From IMG/VR virus record IMGVR_UViG_3300044620_000786, positions 1-33,573 of that record: a stretch of 33,573 nt of DNA, one strand, 5' to 3'. Below are positions 1 through 7,620 of this stretch, one piece after another (position 1 is the stretch's first letter; every line of letters begins with the position of its first letter). The notes beneath the pieces are model-generated. The model worked only from the letters and a program-made list of their open reading frames with translations. It did not search any database and was not told the origin of the DNA. The translations under genes were made by a program, and so were the position numbers. The stretch is from a virus.

Positions 1-812
1 AACGCCGTCGAGGTCGGGGTCGACTGCGGAACCCACGCCGACAGACCCTTCAGGCCGATGTTGTAGTCGCCAACGACGTTCAGCGTCGAGCCGTTGGTCG
101 CCGTCCAGCCAGCAAGACCGGTACCGGCCACGCCACCCATGCTGTTCGACACGGTGATGGTGCCGAGGCTGCGGTTGACCGCAACAACGTAGACCGACGA
201 ACCCGAGGTGGTCACGCCCGTGTCGAGAACGCCAGCCGTGCGCGCCTCAAGGGTCATGTTCACTTCAAAGTTCACAACATCCGAGGCGTTCGACAGAACG
301 ATGACGCCCGTGATGAAGCTGGAGCCCGGAGCGATCGCGCCAATCGCGCCCGAACCGTCGCGGAAAATCTGTGTAGCAAGCGAGTTGGTCAGAGCGCGAA
401 TCGCGCCGTCGATGACCACGGTGGCGCCGTTGATGAACGCCATCTTGTCGGTCTTCGACGCCAGCATCGTCTGGTTGTCGATCTGCGCGATGCTGTAGTT
501 CTGCGTGCGGGTCAGGGCGAACGACTCGACCGTCGCAGCGGTCTGCTGCGACTGCGCGTTGGCAAACGTGCCGCTGCGGCCCTGCGAGGTGTTGATGATG
601 AGCGGAATCGGCATGTACTTGCCGCCGAACTCCTCCATCTTGGGAACCATCGCCAAGAACGGGTTGTTCTTGTAGACGAGGTTCGCAATCTTCTGGTCGT
701 CGTAAAGCTCCTTGAGGGCCGCGTTGGCAGCGCCAAGGTCGAACGAGAACGAGGGGCCACCCACCTGGTTAAGAGCGGGGGTCGGGGGAGTTCCTGCACC
801 GGGCCAAGACAT
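1..812 (-). CDS. Major capsid protein (C-terminal end cut by window edge)
   Basis: Open from an ATG at 812 to the left edge, giving 270 visible residues with no stop. It begins MSWPGAGTPPTP and continues with a helical segment ending KNNPFLAMVPKMEEF, the kind of N-terminal arm and 'NNPFLAMV' stretch seen in HK97-type phage coat proteins; the rest is a beta-rich, Ser/Thr/Gly-rich shell sequence. AGGAA lies a few bases before the ATG. It follows terminase, portal and a scaffold-like gene in the usual head-gene order, which supports the call more than any single motif. The fold is inferred; the family was not confirmed by search. Confidence 0.8.
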   Translation of the reverse strand, partial: MSWPGAGTPPTPALNQVGGPSFSFDLGAANAALKELYDDQKIANLVYKNNPFLAMVPKMEEFGGKYMPIPLIINTSQGRSGTFANAQSQQTAATVESFALTRTQNYSIAQIDNQTMLASKTDKMAFINGATVVIDGAIRALTNSLATQIFRDGSGAIGAIAPGSSFITGVIVLSNASDVVNFEVNMTLEARTAGVLDTGVTTSGSSVYVVAVNRSLGTITVSNSMGGVAGTGLAGWTATNGSTLNVVGDYNIGLKGLSAWVPQSTPTSTA

Positions 813-825
813 GGTAATTCCTATC

Positions 826-840
826 GCGTGCCTTGCACGC
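826..840 (-). other. Stem-loop in the capsid gene leader
   Basis: GCGTGC and GCACGC form a perfect 6-bp stem with a 3-nt loop, ending just upstream of the capsid gene's AGGAA ribosome binding site. There is no T-run, so it is more likely an mRNA-stabilising or processing hairpin than a terminator. The 813-931 gap holds nothing else obvious. Confidence 0.45.
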
Positions 841-931
841 AAATCCGCGTCGAACGCTTTGCGTTACCAGCGGAGAGTTGACGGACGAATGGGATTGGTA
901 CTGCGCCTTGAGTCGCTGCCGTGCCTAGCGG

Positions 932-1822
932 TTACCTTCCCTCGAGCCGAGCAAGGGCTGCTGCAATCCGGTCCTCGTCAGTCCGAGGTCGCTGCGGATT
1001 TGCTGCCACCCTTGCCGTCAGGTCGTTCGACAGAGTCGGTCCCATACGGGGAACCTGAGTCTGCGCCGTTGCCTGCGGCGAGGCCGCTTTCTGCTGCGTA
1101 GCTGCAAACTTCTTGGTCGCTTGGGCTTTCTTGGCGAGTTCCTCGAAATGCTCTTCAACCAGCTTCGCGGCTTCCGGAATCGTCATCAACCGCTGAGTCT
1201 CTTTGAAATGCTCTTCGATAACGCCAGCCACGAGATTTGCACCGCCATAAAGCGATGTCAACTCATAAGTATCGGCGTGCTGCTCAACGTAGTCCGACAC
1301 CTCCGAATGGAACTGCTCAATGGTGGCCTGGTGTTCGGCCTCCATCGCGGCTTTCTGCTCGGAAAGAAGCCGCTTCTGCTCGTCGGCCTGCTGACGCTTA
1401 AACTCCTCAAGCTCCTGCTTGAGCGTCATCACCTCGGCTGAAGGCGTCGGCTTGTTGTCGTTCATCAGGTACTCGGTGACCTGTTCATAGGTCAAACCAA
1501 GCTGCTTGAGCGCCTCGACGGGGTTGAGCGCCGCCTGCCGCTTCATTGCATGAAACTGCTTCACCTCTTCGGCCTGACGCGCCAGTTCAGCCTGCTGCTG
1601 GCGAATCGCCTGCTGCTTGCGGAAGACCTCGGCCTCCTTACGCGCAAGGACCGCGAACTTGTCTCCCGCACGCTCCCTCGGCTTCTCAGGCGCCGGGGCC
1701 GGTGCAGCCTCCTGCGGTGCCGCATCCTGCCCAAGAACCTCGGCAGGCGTCGGCTGCGGAATCGGCTGACCACCCACATCTCCAGTGGTCATATTGCTCA
1801 TCGTCACTCCCTCAACGCTCAT
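932..1822 (-). CDS. Scaffold-like head assembly protein
   Basis: 296 residues, highly charged and almost entirely helical in composition. A Pro/Ala-rich N-terminal 50 residues is followed by long Glu/Gln/Lys/Arg-rich coiled-coil stretches (about 55-100 and 130-175) and a basic tail rich in Arg/Lys/Ala. Composition and position between portal and major capsid are typical of phage scaffolding proteins; no protease signature was seen. The start at 1822 has AAGGAG with 6-nt spacing, overlapping the portal stop region. A second in-frame ATG at 1801 (MSNMTTG) has its own GAGGGAG site, so two N-termini are possible. Function is inferred from context. Confidence 0.65.
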   Translation of the reverse strand: MSVEGVTMSNMTTGDVGGQPIPQPTPAEVLGQDAAPQEAAPAPAPEKPRERAGDKFAVLARKEAEVFRKQQAIRQQQAELARQAEEVKQFHAMKRQAALNPVEALKQLGLTYEQVTEYLMNDNKPTPSAEVMTLKQELEEFKRQQADEQKRLLSEQKAAMEAEHQATIEQFHSEVSDYVEQHADTYELTSLYGGANLVAGVIEEHFKETQRLMTIPEAAKLVEEHFEELAKKAQATKKFAATQQKAASPQATAQTQVPRMGPTLSNDLTARVAANPQRPRTDEDRIAAALARLEGR

Positions 1823-1836
1823 TCACTACTCCTTGG

Positions 1837-3735
1837 TTACTGTACCGGGACATTCGGTACAAGGTCGCTGGGTCCAATCGGAATCGGCGGTGACAGCGGC
1901 TCACCGGTTGCGCCAGGCATTGCCATTGGCATCTCGGGAAGCGGCGGCATCATCGCCTGTTCAATCTCTGCAATCTGCTGGAGGTACCGGCGCAGCAGTT
2001 CCAACCGGTCTTCGCGCAAGTTGTTTGCCTTGCCCTTGGCGTAGTACTCAAGGCAAAGCTGCTTGGACATCTGGAGGTCGTCCAGCGGGTCGGGCGACGT
2101 GTAATCGCCGTCGTCCACAATCTTGTCGAACACCATCGTCAGGTAGTCTTCCTCAGCGTTCGCCAGCGACTCCACCTGATCGAGGTCGGGGAAGTCAAGC
2201 AGACGACGCGCCTGACGCGGCGACAGAAACCCAGCCTGCGCGTATTCCTGAATCGTCTGGAGGCGACCAGCAGGGTCTTGCGGCAGCGACGACACCGGGT
2301 AGCACTGCATGACGTAGTCGTCGTCGTCCAACTTGATGTCGCTCCACTCAACCACGGCGATGGACTTGCGACCGGGAACCTTGACCTCGTAGTCCTTGTC
2401 CTGTCCCGCGATAATCTTTGCCATCTCAATGGAGAGGCGCGCAACGTCCATGTACATGTTCTCGTAGCTCTTCGCGGGAGTGTGCAGACGGTCGCTCTGA
2501 ATGTCTGCAAACTCGCGAATGGCTCGACCCGAGTTCAACCCCTCGGGCTTCAAGCTGGACGCCGCCATCTGCGACACGCCAGCCTGCTCGTAGCCCTTGT
2601 TAATCAGGGTTTGGAGGTGGTTGAAAATCTCAGGCGACACGATGTTTGGCACCACGTACTGCGGCGGCGTGCCGGTGTACATGATGATGCTGCCAACGTC
2701 GTTGTTGAGGTGTTCCTTTACAACCTTGGAACCGTTCTCAACGAACACCTTGAACGACCCAGCCAGATGGAACGACCGCTGGATAATCCAGAGCAGCTTG
2801 TTGATTTCGAGCTGGATGTTCTGAAGCTGCTCTGCGAGCCCCTGCCCCCAGTACCCGTACAGGCGCGGCGACCACTGGCAGCGCGCAAACGGGAACCACT
2901 GGTGCGGCCACGGCTCAACCTCACCCAAAACGGCACCGTCGATGGTGATGACATGTCGCCCGTCGTCCGCATCAGGGCCGCTGGCAAGGTGCCACGACTC
3001 GCGAACGGTGATCATGTCAGCGATGATGCTGCGCCCGTTTTCCTCGGTACGCGCCGGCTTCACGTTTGCAATCTTGGCGTAGTCGTCAGGGAACATGTCG
3101 AACAACACCTGGCGGTCGACCTGTTTGACGCGGTGCATCTGACGCGGTGAGCCGTAGAGCGACTCAACGTCGTCCACGAAAATCTCCGACGACATCACGC
3201 GCTCATGGCAAACGCGGTCGCCCTTGGCGAACACATGGATGAAACCGTCACCCCAGACGGACGCATCGCGGAACACCGTGGTTCCCAGCTCATGCGTGCT
3301 GTTCTCGTAGAACACGCCGTCGAGGAAGGCGTTCAGCTTCTTGGCTTCGCGCTGCTTCTTGTAGTCGCCGCCCGAGGTCAGGAACAGTGGCTTCGGCCGG
3401 TTGCGGGTAATCTTCGCCACGACCGTATCGACCACGCTCTGAACAAGGTTGTAACTGATGCGGTCACGCAGCGCAGGCTGCTGCGCCGCAAGCTTGCTGA
3501 ACGACACACCCGCCAGCGTCGTGGGCGACAGGTTGCCGTACAGACGGGCCGACACTATCCATTGAGTTGCGCGGAACGACTGCGCGTCCCGAATCAGGTT
3601 GAGCGTGCCGCTGATGACGTTGGCGCAGTCCTCGCCATCGAGCATCCACCAGCGACGTTCCTTGTTATCCGGCAGCTTGTCTGGAACACCGGAACGCTCG
3701 CCGCCAACCGTGAAATCGCGAAACTCAATGGGCAT
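1837..3735 (-). CDS. Portal protein
   Basis: 632 residues, in the normal range for phage portals (dodecameric ring at the capsid vertex through which DNA is packaged). Visible portal-like features are the N-terminal segment with 'RISYNLVQSVVDTVVAKITRNRPKP', i.e. the helix followed by R-P-K-P common to podovirus/siphovirus portals, a central beta-rich region around 'WPHQWFPFARCQW', and a C-terminal helical stem. Ribosome binding site GGAGG sits 4-5 nt before the ATG. It lies immediately after terL and two small ORFs, overlapping the preceding ORF by 11 bp, and precedes the scaffold and capsid genes. Confidence 0.88.
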   Translation of the reverse strand: MPIEFRDFTVGGERSGVPDKLPDNKERRWWMLDGEDCANVISGTLNLIRDAQSFRATQWIVSARLYGNLSPTTLAGVSFSKLAAQQPALRDRISYNLVQSVVDTVVAKITRNRPKPLFLTSGGDYKKQREAKKLNAFLDGVFYENSTHELGTTVFRDASVWGDGFIHVFAKGDRVCHERVMSSEIFVDDVESLYGSPRQMHRVKQVDRQVLFDMFPDDYAKIANVKPARTEENGRSIIADMITVRESWHLASGPDADDGRHVITIDGAVLGEVEPWPHQWFPFARCQWSPRLYGYWGQGLAEQLQNIQLEINKLLWIIQRSFHLAGSFKVFVENGSKVVKEHLNNDVGSIIMYTGTPPQYVVPNIVSPEIFNHLQTLINKGYEQAGVSQMAASSLKPEGLNSGRAIREFADIQSDRLHTPAKSYENMYMDVARLSIEMAKIIAGQDKDYEVKVPGRKSIAVVEWSDIKLDDDDYVMQCYPVSSLPQDPAGRLQTIQEYAQAGFLSPRQARRLLDFPDLDQVESLANAEEDYLTMVFDKIVDDGDYTSPDPLDDLQMSKQLCLEYYAKGKANNLREDRLELLRRYLQQIAEIEQAMMPPLPEMPMAMPGATGEPLSPPIPIGPSDLVPNVPVQ

Positions 3736-4021
3736 TGTGCCTCCACCGTCTACGGCGCTTTACGCCATACATGCGACCGAGGGTGGCAAACGCCTCCTTC
3801 TCGGTTTCGCCGGTCATGTCGGGGAACCACTGCTTGCACAACTGCCCAACGATATAGACACGCTCTTCGGGCGATAGCGGCGCAAGCTCGCTGAACCACG
3901 GAACCTTGCCAGATTGCAACGCCTTGACGCAAGCGTCTTGATTGGCAAACCCTGCCCAGAGGGCCGCACGCCAAAGCGGTTCACGCGGACTTGCCTTGGT
4001 TTCCTCAGTCTCAACCGACAT
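3725..4021 (-). CDS. Small hypothetical protein between terL and portal
   Basis: 98 residues beginning MSVETEETK. This ATG is preferred to one 30 bp upstream because AGGGGG lies 5 nt before it and because it reduces overlap with the previous ORF to 11 bp. The protein is mostly helical with three Trp residues and a very basic C-terminus (KRRRRWRHN). It overlaps the portal start by 11 bp, so translation is probably coupled. No family recognised; the position would suit a head-assembly or packaging accessory. Confidence 0.65.
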   Translation of the reverse strand: MSVETEETKASPREPLWRAALWAGFANQDACVKALQSGKVPWFSELAPLSPEERVYIVGQLCKQWFPDMTGETEKEAFATLGRMYGVKRRRRWRHNAH

Positions 4022-4298
4022 CGACGCCCCCTGTTGACGAGCAAAGGTCATGCGAGCAACCCAGCAGACAACCCGCCTCGGTATGCTCCGTCACCCAACT
4101 GTGACCGCACGAACAAACGGACCCGGTGGCATCCTCAAACACTCCCTGCTGGGCCATAGGCTCCACAAAGGTTGATTGGGATTGCGGGATGCCACCGAGC
4201 TCCAACTGTAAACCATCCACAGAAAGACGCCTAATACCATGCTCTCGCATGAAGGCGACCCACTCAGCAACTTCGTTTCGCTTCAATTGTCGCCCCAC
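4011..4298 (-). CDS. Small Cys/His-rich hypothetical protein
   Basis: Up to 95 residues. The N-terminal half resembles a short helix-strand domain ('VAFMREHGIRRLSVDGLQLEL'). The C-terminal half is Cys/His-rich: C-x-C-G-H near residue 62, then C, C-x-H and C, which could bind zinc. The frame opens with GTG at 4298, overlapping the end of terL; that start has no clear Shine-Dalgarno. A TTG four codons later overlaps the terL stop (TTGA) and follows GGGG, and may be the true coupled start. No function recognised. Confidence 0.6.
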   Translation of the reverse strand: MGRQLKRNEVAEWVAFMREHGIRRLSVDGLQLELGGIPQSQSTFVEPMAQQGVFEDATGSVCSCGHSWVTEHTEAGCLLGCSHDLCSSTGGVDVG

Positions 4299-5782
4299 AT
4301 GGCAAGTTGCTGTTCTTGGTAGTGTTTCTCTTCCAACTGCTTTTCAAGTTCCGTTTCATACTCCAGCATCACCCACTCGCCCTGGGTGTTGCCAGCGCGC
4401 ATCCCGTTCGGTGCCAGCGTGTCGGCCAGGTACTGGTAGCAATGCCGCCAAGAGTACAGCAGAGCGTCCGTCAGATGGTTGTCGCACCCGGGATGCTCTT
4501 CCCTTCTTGGCAAAGCACGCTCATCCCATACCAGCGACTGCAACTCGTCCATCAAACCAACGCCCAGCTTGCGCTGAATCTTGATGAATCCGCTGATGAA
4601 GTCGCCGTTCATAATCTCAATGAAGTCGGCTTTGCCCTGCTTCTGGGCGGGCGTCAAGGGAATGTCGTGACGACGGCGTATCTCCTCGACCGCCTGCTTG
4701 TTGGCGTTGTCGATGATGATGCTGTCGAATTGGAACCGACTCATCAGCTTGTGCGTTCGGTCGGCCACCTCGGTGATGTCGCACCCGGCCTTCTTGTCCG
4801 CGCCGAGGACATACAGCGTCCGGTCGTTGTCGCGGTAGCCGCAGACGACCCAAGCGGTCGGGTCATTGAACCCGAGGTCGATGCCGAGGACGTAGTGCCA
4901 GCGGTCGCGCCCGTGACGCGCAGCCGGCAGTTCGTCAAAGACGTTGCGGCTGCTGTCAAAGCGGTAGACCAGCTTTCTGTCGTCGGTGACCCACTTGCCC
5001 AGGTAGTGCTGCTGAAACAGCGGCGTCTGCTCAATCGCTGGGTTTGCCAGCTTCAAGTCTTCAATCTCAGCCTTCCACTTCTCTGCCATCGAGGGGTTGT
5101 CAAACGCCGTCCAGCGGTGGCACGACCAACCCATCTTGCTCCAGCGACCGGGGACGGACGGGTCTTGGCCGTTGGTCAGGTCATAGAACAAGCCGCGCTT
5201 CATGTTGCCGGGGGTACCAATCATGGCGATGGTGCCGCCGTAGTCTGCGGTGGCCGGCTTCAGAATGCCGTAGACCATCTCGTTCAGGTCGACGTTGTAG
5301 GACGCAGCCTCATCAATGACGACAATCTTGAACTTCTGACCGAGGGCCTTGTCCTTTTCTTGCTCGTCGGCGTCCATGCCTAGGAGGTAGATGATGCTCC
5401 CGTTCGGCAGGGTGCAGGACAGTTCGGTCTCATTGAACCGGCACTGCATGTTCTGCTCGCGGTCGATGGTCTTCAGCACGTCCTTCCACAGGATGCGCTT
5501 GGCTGATGCTCTTGTCAGGGCGACGTACAGACACGACACACCGGGGTTCTGGTAGGCGTCCCGCAGCAACATCAAGCCGGCGGCATAGGACTTACCGGCA
5601 CGGCGGGTGCAAAGCGCCACCTTGAGGCGGGAGGTGTCGTCAATGAACGCCGTCTGGCACAGCGCCAGCGGGTCGCTGAACTTGGGTTCCTTCTTCTCGG
5701 CGGCGACCAGTGCAAAAAACTCCGACCGCTCGGAGGGCGTCATCGCCGACAGCAGGCGCTCAAGTTCGGCAGGGGACACCAT
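4283..5782 (-). CDS. terL: Terminase large subunit (ATPase-nuclease packaging motor)
   Basis: 499 residues, full length for TerL. The N-terminal ATPase has a Walker A-like CTRRAGKS (58-65), Walker B IVVIDEA with D157/E158 (153-159), and an IGTPGN coupling motif (188-193). The C-terminal RNase H-like nuclease shows the three expected acidic positions: D302 in GIDLGFND, D358 in IIIDNA and D439 in HLTDALL. The enzyme cuts concatemeric DNA and pumps it through the portal. The ATG overlaps the upstream stop as TGATG, and no Shine-Dalgarno is visible, so it probably depends on translational coupling. The small subunit is not adjacent but about 2.6 kb away at 8439-8864. Confidence 0.95.
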   Translation of the reverse strand: MVSPAELERLLSAMTPSERSEFFALVAAEKKEPKFSDPLALCQTAFIDDTSRLKVALCTRRAGKSYAAGLMLLRDAYQNPGVSCLYVALTRASAKRILWKDVLKTIDREQNMQCRFNETELSCTLPNGSIIYLLGMDADEQEKDKALGQKFKIVVIDEAASYNVDLNEMVYGILKPATADYGGTIAMIGTPGNMKRGLFYDLTNGQDPSVPGRWSKMGWSCHRWTAFDNPSMAEKWKAEIEDLKLANPAIEQTPLFQQHYLGKWVTDDRKLVYRFDSSRNVFDELPAARHGRDRWHYVLGIDLGFNDPTAWVVCGYRDNDRTLYVLGADKKAGCDITEVADRTHKLMSRFQFDSIIIDNANKQAVEEIRRRHDIPLTPAQKQGKADFIEIMNGDFISGFIKIQRKLGVGLMDELQSLVWDERALPRREEHPGCDNHLTDALLYSWRHCYQYLADTLAPNGMRAGNTQGEWVMLEYETELEKQLEEKHYQEQQLAMWGDN

Positions 5783-5967
5783 CAGGACAATCCGTAAATC
5801 AGTTTGAGGTGACGGAGACAGACCGGCATTGGCGGGTCAATGTCGGTCTGCGTCAACACCGCCATCACCGGATACGGACACGGCACCCAAGAGTCCATCT
5901 CACCAAGGCGCGGCAAGTCGCCGTTGAAGCCGTCAGGGTGAATGCGGCAACCGCATTGGTGGGTCAT
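5782..5967 (-). CDS. Small hypothetical protein upstream of terL
   Basis: 61 residues with four Cys and three His (MTHQCGCRIH near the N-terminus, later CPYP and CLRH), suggesting a metal-binding miniprotein. GGAGG lies 7 nt before the ATG. The ATG overlaps the previous stop as ATGA and its own stop overlaps the terL ATG as TGATG, so it sits in a tightly coupled chain. Function unknown. Confidence 0.65.
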   Translation of the reverse strand: MTHQCGCRIHPDGFNGDLPRLGEMDSWVPCPYPVMAVLTQTDIDPPMPVCLRHLKLIYGLS

Positions 5968-6374
5968 TCCTGCGCCTCCCGCATGGCTCGGTCGTAGTCT
6001 TCCTTTGACATCGTGTGTGTTGGTGACGCGCCAGCGTCAGCCATGAGCGCGTCGTACTCGGCTTTGGTCAGCGTCCGGGGTTTGGACTGCTGCCAGGAAT
6101 CGCGAGCAAGGCGTTCGGCACGACGCAGCCGATAGTCCATCACACCTTGGCGCTCGACCAAGGTCATGCGGGAAATCGTGAACGCACGCTCTTCAAGGTA
6201 GGCCGCAACGTCAATCAGTCGGTCGTAGGCGCGAGGCGATTCCTCGTTGAACAGGCCGGATTCAAACCAGCGCAGGAAGCCGGAATGCTGGGATTCGTCC
6301 TCGGCACTCAACGGTTCAGCTTGGAGCAGTTCGCGCCAGGCGGCGTGAACGCGGTTGCGGAAGGCGTCAGACAT
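5964..6374 (-). CDS. Hypothetical protein, first gene of the packaging operon
   Basis: 136 residues from the ATG at 6374 (MSDAFRNRV), chosen over an ATG 39 bp upstream because GGAG sits 5 nt before it. The protein is helical and charged, with two similar motifs near the C-terminus, 'TKAEYDALMADA' and 'SKEDYDRAMREA', that look like an internal repeat. Its position just ahead of terL could suggest a small-terminase-like role, but a far better small terminase occurs at 8439-8864. Function not assigned. Confidence 0.7.
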   Translation of the reverse strand: MSDAFRNRVHAAWRELLQAEPLSAEDESQHSGFLRWFESGLFNEESPRAYDRLIDVAAYLEERAFTISRMTLVERQGVMDYRLRRAERLARDSWQQSKPRTLTKAEYDALMADAGASPTHTMSKEDYDRAMREAQE

Positions 6375-6478
6375 GGGGACTCCGTCGTTACTGCGACGGA
6401 ATGGGAATGCCATGACAGTTGAGCAACGTCAAGAGGGTGGCGTCACGCTGTCCAGAACGGGGGGCTATGCTGTGGTGG

Positions 6479-6506
6479 GGTATATATTTGTATCAACGCA
6501 CGTCAG
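6479..6506 (-). promoter_or_regulatory. Possible leftward promoter for the terL-capsid operon
   Basis: On the minus strand CTGACG (6506-6501) is followed after 16 bp by TATACC (6484-6479), inside a short AT-rich patch that stands out from very GC-rich surroundings. It would produce a leader of about 100 nt before the first ORF. An alternative TTGACG-N17-CATTCC lies closer to the gene, near 6415-6440. Neither is proven. Confidence 0.35.
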
Positions 6507-6529
6507 AACGATGGTGGGGGGGTCAGTTT

Positions 6530-6780
6530 CTTCACGCGCGCGCGTTTCCTTCCCGCGCGGACGCCCGGGCGCGTGCGCGTTCCATACCGCGCGCGACGCG
6601 CAGTGTAGGGATGCGCGATGCGCGACACGTCCACGACGCGACACGCGACAACGCGCGATGCGTCGCGCTGACTCCGCGCAATGTTCCACGTGGAACGACG
6701 CACTGCGTCACGCGCGCTGAGCCGACAACGCGACACGCAATGCGCGACGACGCGCAACACTGCGCCCCGTCCCACACGTC
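6530..6780. other. Low-complexity CG/GC-rich non-coding stretch
   Basis: Most of 6375-6996 has no credible gene. Its core is dominated by overlapping GCGC, CGCG, GCGAC and ACGCG words, with repeated phrases such as GCGACAACGCG and GCGCGATGCG. Frames that happen to stay open give Arg/His/Ala/Ser-rich translations without domain character. A parS-like palindrome, a pair of 18-bp direct repeats and a plus-strand promoter lie in or next to it. It could be a replication or segregation locus; that is inference. Confidence 0.6.
6682..6697. promoter_or_regulatory. parS-like centromere site
   Basis: TGTTCCACGTGGAACG contains a perfect 14-bp palindrome, GTTCCACGTGGAAC (6683-6696), and differs from the bacterial chromosomal parS consensus TGTTnCACGTGnAACA only at the last base. 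parS is the nucleation site of the CTPase ParB. The site is in non-coding DNA. No ParA or ParB gene is visible in the window, so a host ParB would be the expected binder. Confidence 0.6.
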
Positions 6781-6813
6781 GCGTCACGCGCACCAGGTCG
6801 TCGGCGTCATTGG

Positions 6814-6855
6814 CTCGAGCCGTCGCCGCGCACCACACTCGAGCCGTCGTCGCGC
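6814..6855. repeat. Two 18-bp direct repeats
   Basis: CTCGAGCCGTCGCCGCGC (6814-6831) and CTCGAGCCGTCGTCGCGC (6838-6855) differ at one base and are 24 bp apart start to start. They lie between the CG-rich stretch and the rightward promoter. Role unknown; could be protein-binding iterons. Confidence 0.6.
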
Positions 6856-6938
6856 CCTGTTGACGCCTATCGCCGTGTCGCGAAACGCTGTAAAACAAGG
6901 CTCTTCACAACATTCGACAGGGGCATGAAAAAAGATTG

Positions 6939-6967
6939 TTGACACCGGACGTGACCGGATGCATACT
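6939..6967 (+). promoter_or_regulatory. Rightward promoter of the micro-gene cassette
   Basis: A consensus TTGACA (6939-6944), 17-bp spacer and CATACT (6962-6967) form a good sigma70-type promoter. Transcription should begin near 6974, about 23 nt before the first ORF. The spacer contains a direct repeat ACCGGA-CGTG-ACCGGA that could be an operator. Confidence 0.7.
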
Positions 6968-6996
6968 CGCCTCACCCTGAACAACGGAGCAACCGA

Positions 6997-7155
6997 ATGG
7001 CCGCCGCTGAAACCATCCAAGAGACCCGCAAAGCCTGGCGCGCTGCTGGCCGCGCTGCTGAAAAAGCCGTAAAGGCTGGCCTACACCAAACAGCGAAGGA
7101 GGCGGCAGCTGAGTATCTTCGACTGTACAATGTCCTTTGCAAGCTGGAAGGCTAA
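6997..7155 (+). CDS. Micro-protein, 52 residues
   Basis: The ATG at 6997 has GGAG 7 nt upstream and is the first ORF after the promoter at 6939. The product (MAAAETIQETRKAW...VLCKLEG) is an Ala/Lys/Arg/Glu-rich single helical unit with no signal peptide or recognised domain. First member of a co-oriented cassette running against the flanking packaging genes. Confidence 0.6.
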   Translation: MAAAETIQETRKAWRAAGRAAEKAVKAGLHQTAKEAAAEYLRLYNVLCKLEG

Positions 7156-7227
7156 CAGGCCGCACCCTTTCGCAAGACCGCTAGACCCACAACGCAACGC
7201 GGCAGCAAGCCGCAACGGAGCTAGACC

Positions 7228-7419
7228 ATGATGACCGACCTTCTCGCCCTCGCCCTCTTCGCGGTCCTTTTCGGCAACATCGCGGCTCGCATCGTTGACG
7301 CCATTCGCGAAAACGGAACGATTGCCAAGGCCGTGGAAAACGCCGACGGAGGCTTGTTCGGGCTTGCCGCGTGCCTGGCTGCACTGGCCGCTGTCTTCGC
7401 AAAGGCGGTGTCGCTGTGA
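7228..7419 (+). CDS. Small membrane protein
   Basis: 63 residues with a hydrophobic N-terminal helix (about residues 4-20) and a second Ala/Leu-rich helix near the C-terminus (about 43-62), separated by a polar segment with IRENGTIAKAVENADGG. GGAG lies 7 nt before the first ATG. Its stop overlaps the next ORF's GTG as GTGA. Looks like a two-helix inner-membrane protein; function unknown. Confidence 0.65.
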   Translation: MMTDLLALALFAVLFGNIAARIVDAIRENGTIAKAVENADGGLFGLAACLAALAAVFAKAVSL

Positions 7420-7532
7420 ACGCCTTGGACCGATTCTGCGCCAGCTTGTCAACACCGGCCGCGCTGGCCCTGACGTTCGCCGTCTTCTGCGTTCCCGCCG
7501 GAATCGCGCTGGCGCGCTGGCTGACGGACTAG
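7416..7532 (+). CDS. Tiny membrane protein, 38 residues
   Basis: GTG start at 7416 inside the previous gene's stop (GTGA). The product is one hydrophobic helix (about residues 13-34: STPAALALTFAVFCVPAGIA) flanked by a short polar N-terminus and ARWLTD at the C-terminus. The overlap and membrane character mirror the preceding ORF and suggest a two-component membrane pair. Function unknown. Confidence 0.5.
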   Translation: MNALDRFCASLSTPAALALTFAVFCVPAGIALARWLTD

Positions 7533-7545
7533 AGAGCTTCCATCG

Positions 7546-7589
7546 GAACGGCGGGGTTTGCTCCGCCGTTCTAGTGGGCGCTTTCGCCC
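7546..7589 (+). other. Two consecutive stem-loops between micro-genes
   Basis: GAACGGCGG (7546-7554) pairs perfectly with CCGCCGTTC (7563-7571), and a second hairpin GGGCG-CTTT-CGCCC follows (7576-7589). No T-run follows either, so these are probably attenuating, processing or protein-binding structures within the cassette mRNA rather than strong terminators. Confidence 0.5.
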
Positions 7590-7620
7590 TGAATGCGCCA
7601 GCGAGGCGCGGAGATAGACC

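Noticed and set aside
2278-3150. 290-codon plus-strand frame opposite the portal gene
   Set aside because: Antisense shadow of a real gene in GC-rich DNA; no ribosome site and no recognisable domain.
4307-5383. 358-codon plus-strand frame opposite the terminase gene
   Set aside because: Antisense shadow of terL; the opposite strand has all terminase motifs.
6419-6928. 169-codon plus-strand open frame across the CG-rich region, and matching minus-strand frames
   Set aside because: Arg/His/Ala/Ser low-complexity translation, no ribosome site, no domain; open only because of the base composition.
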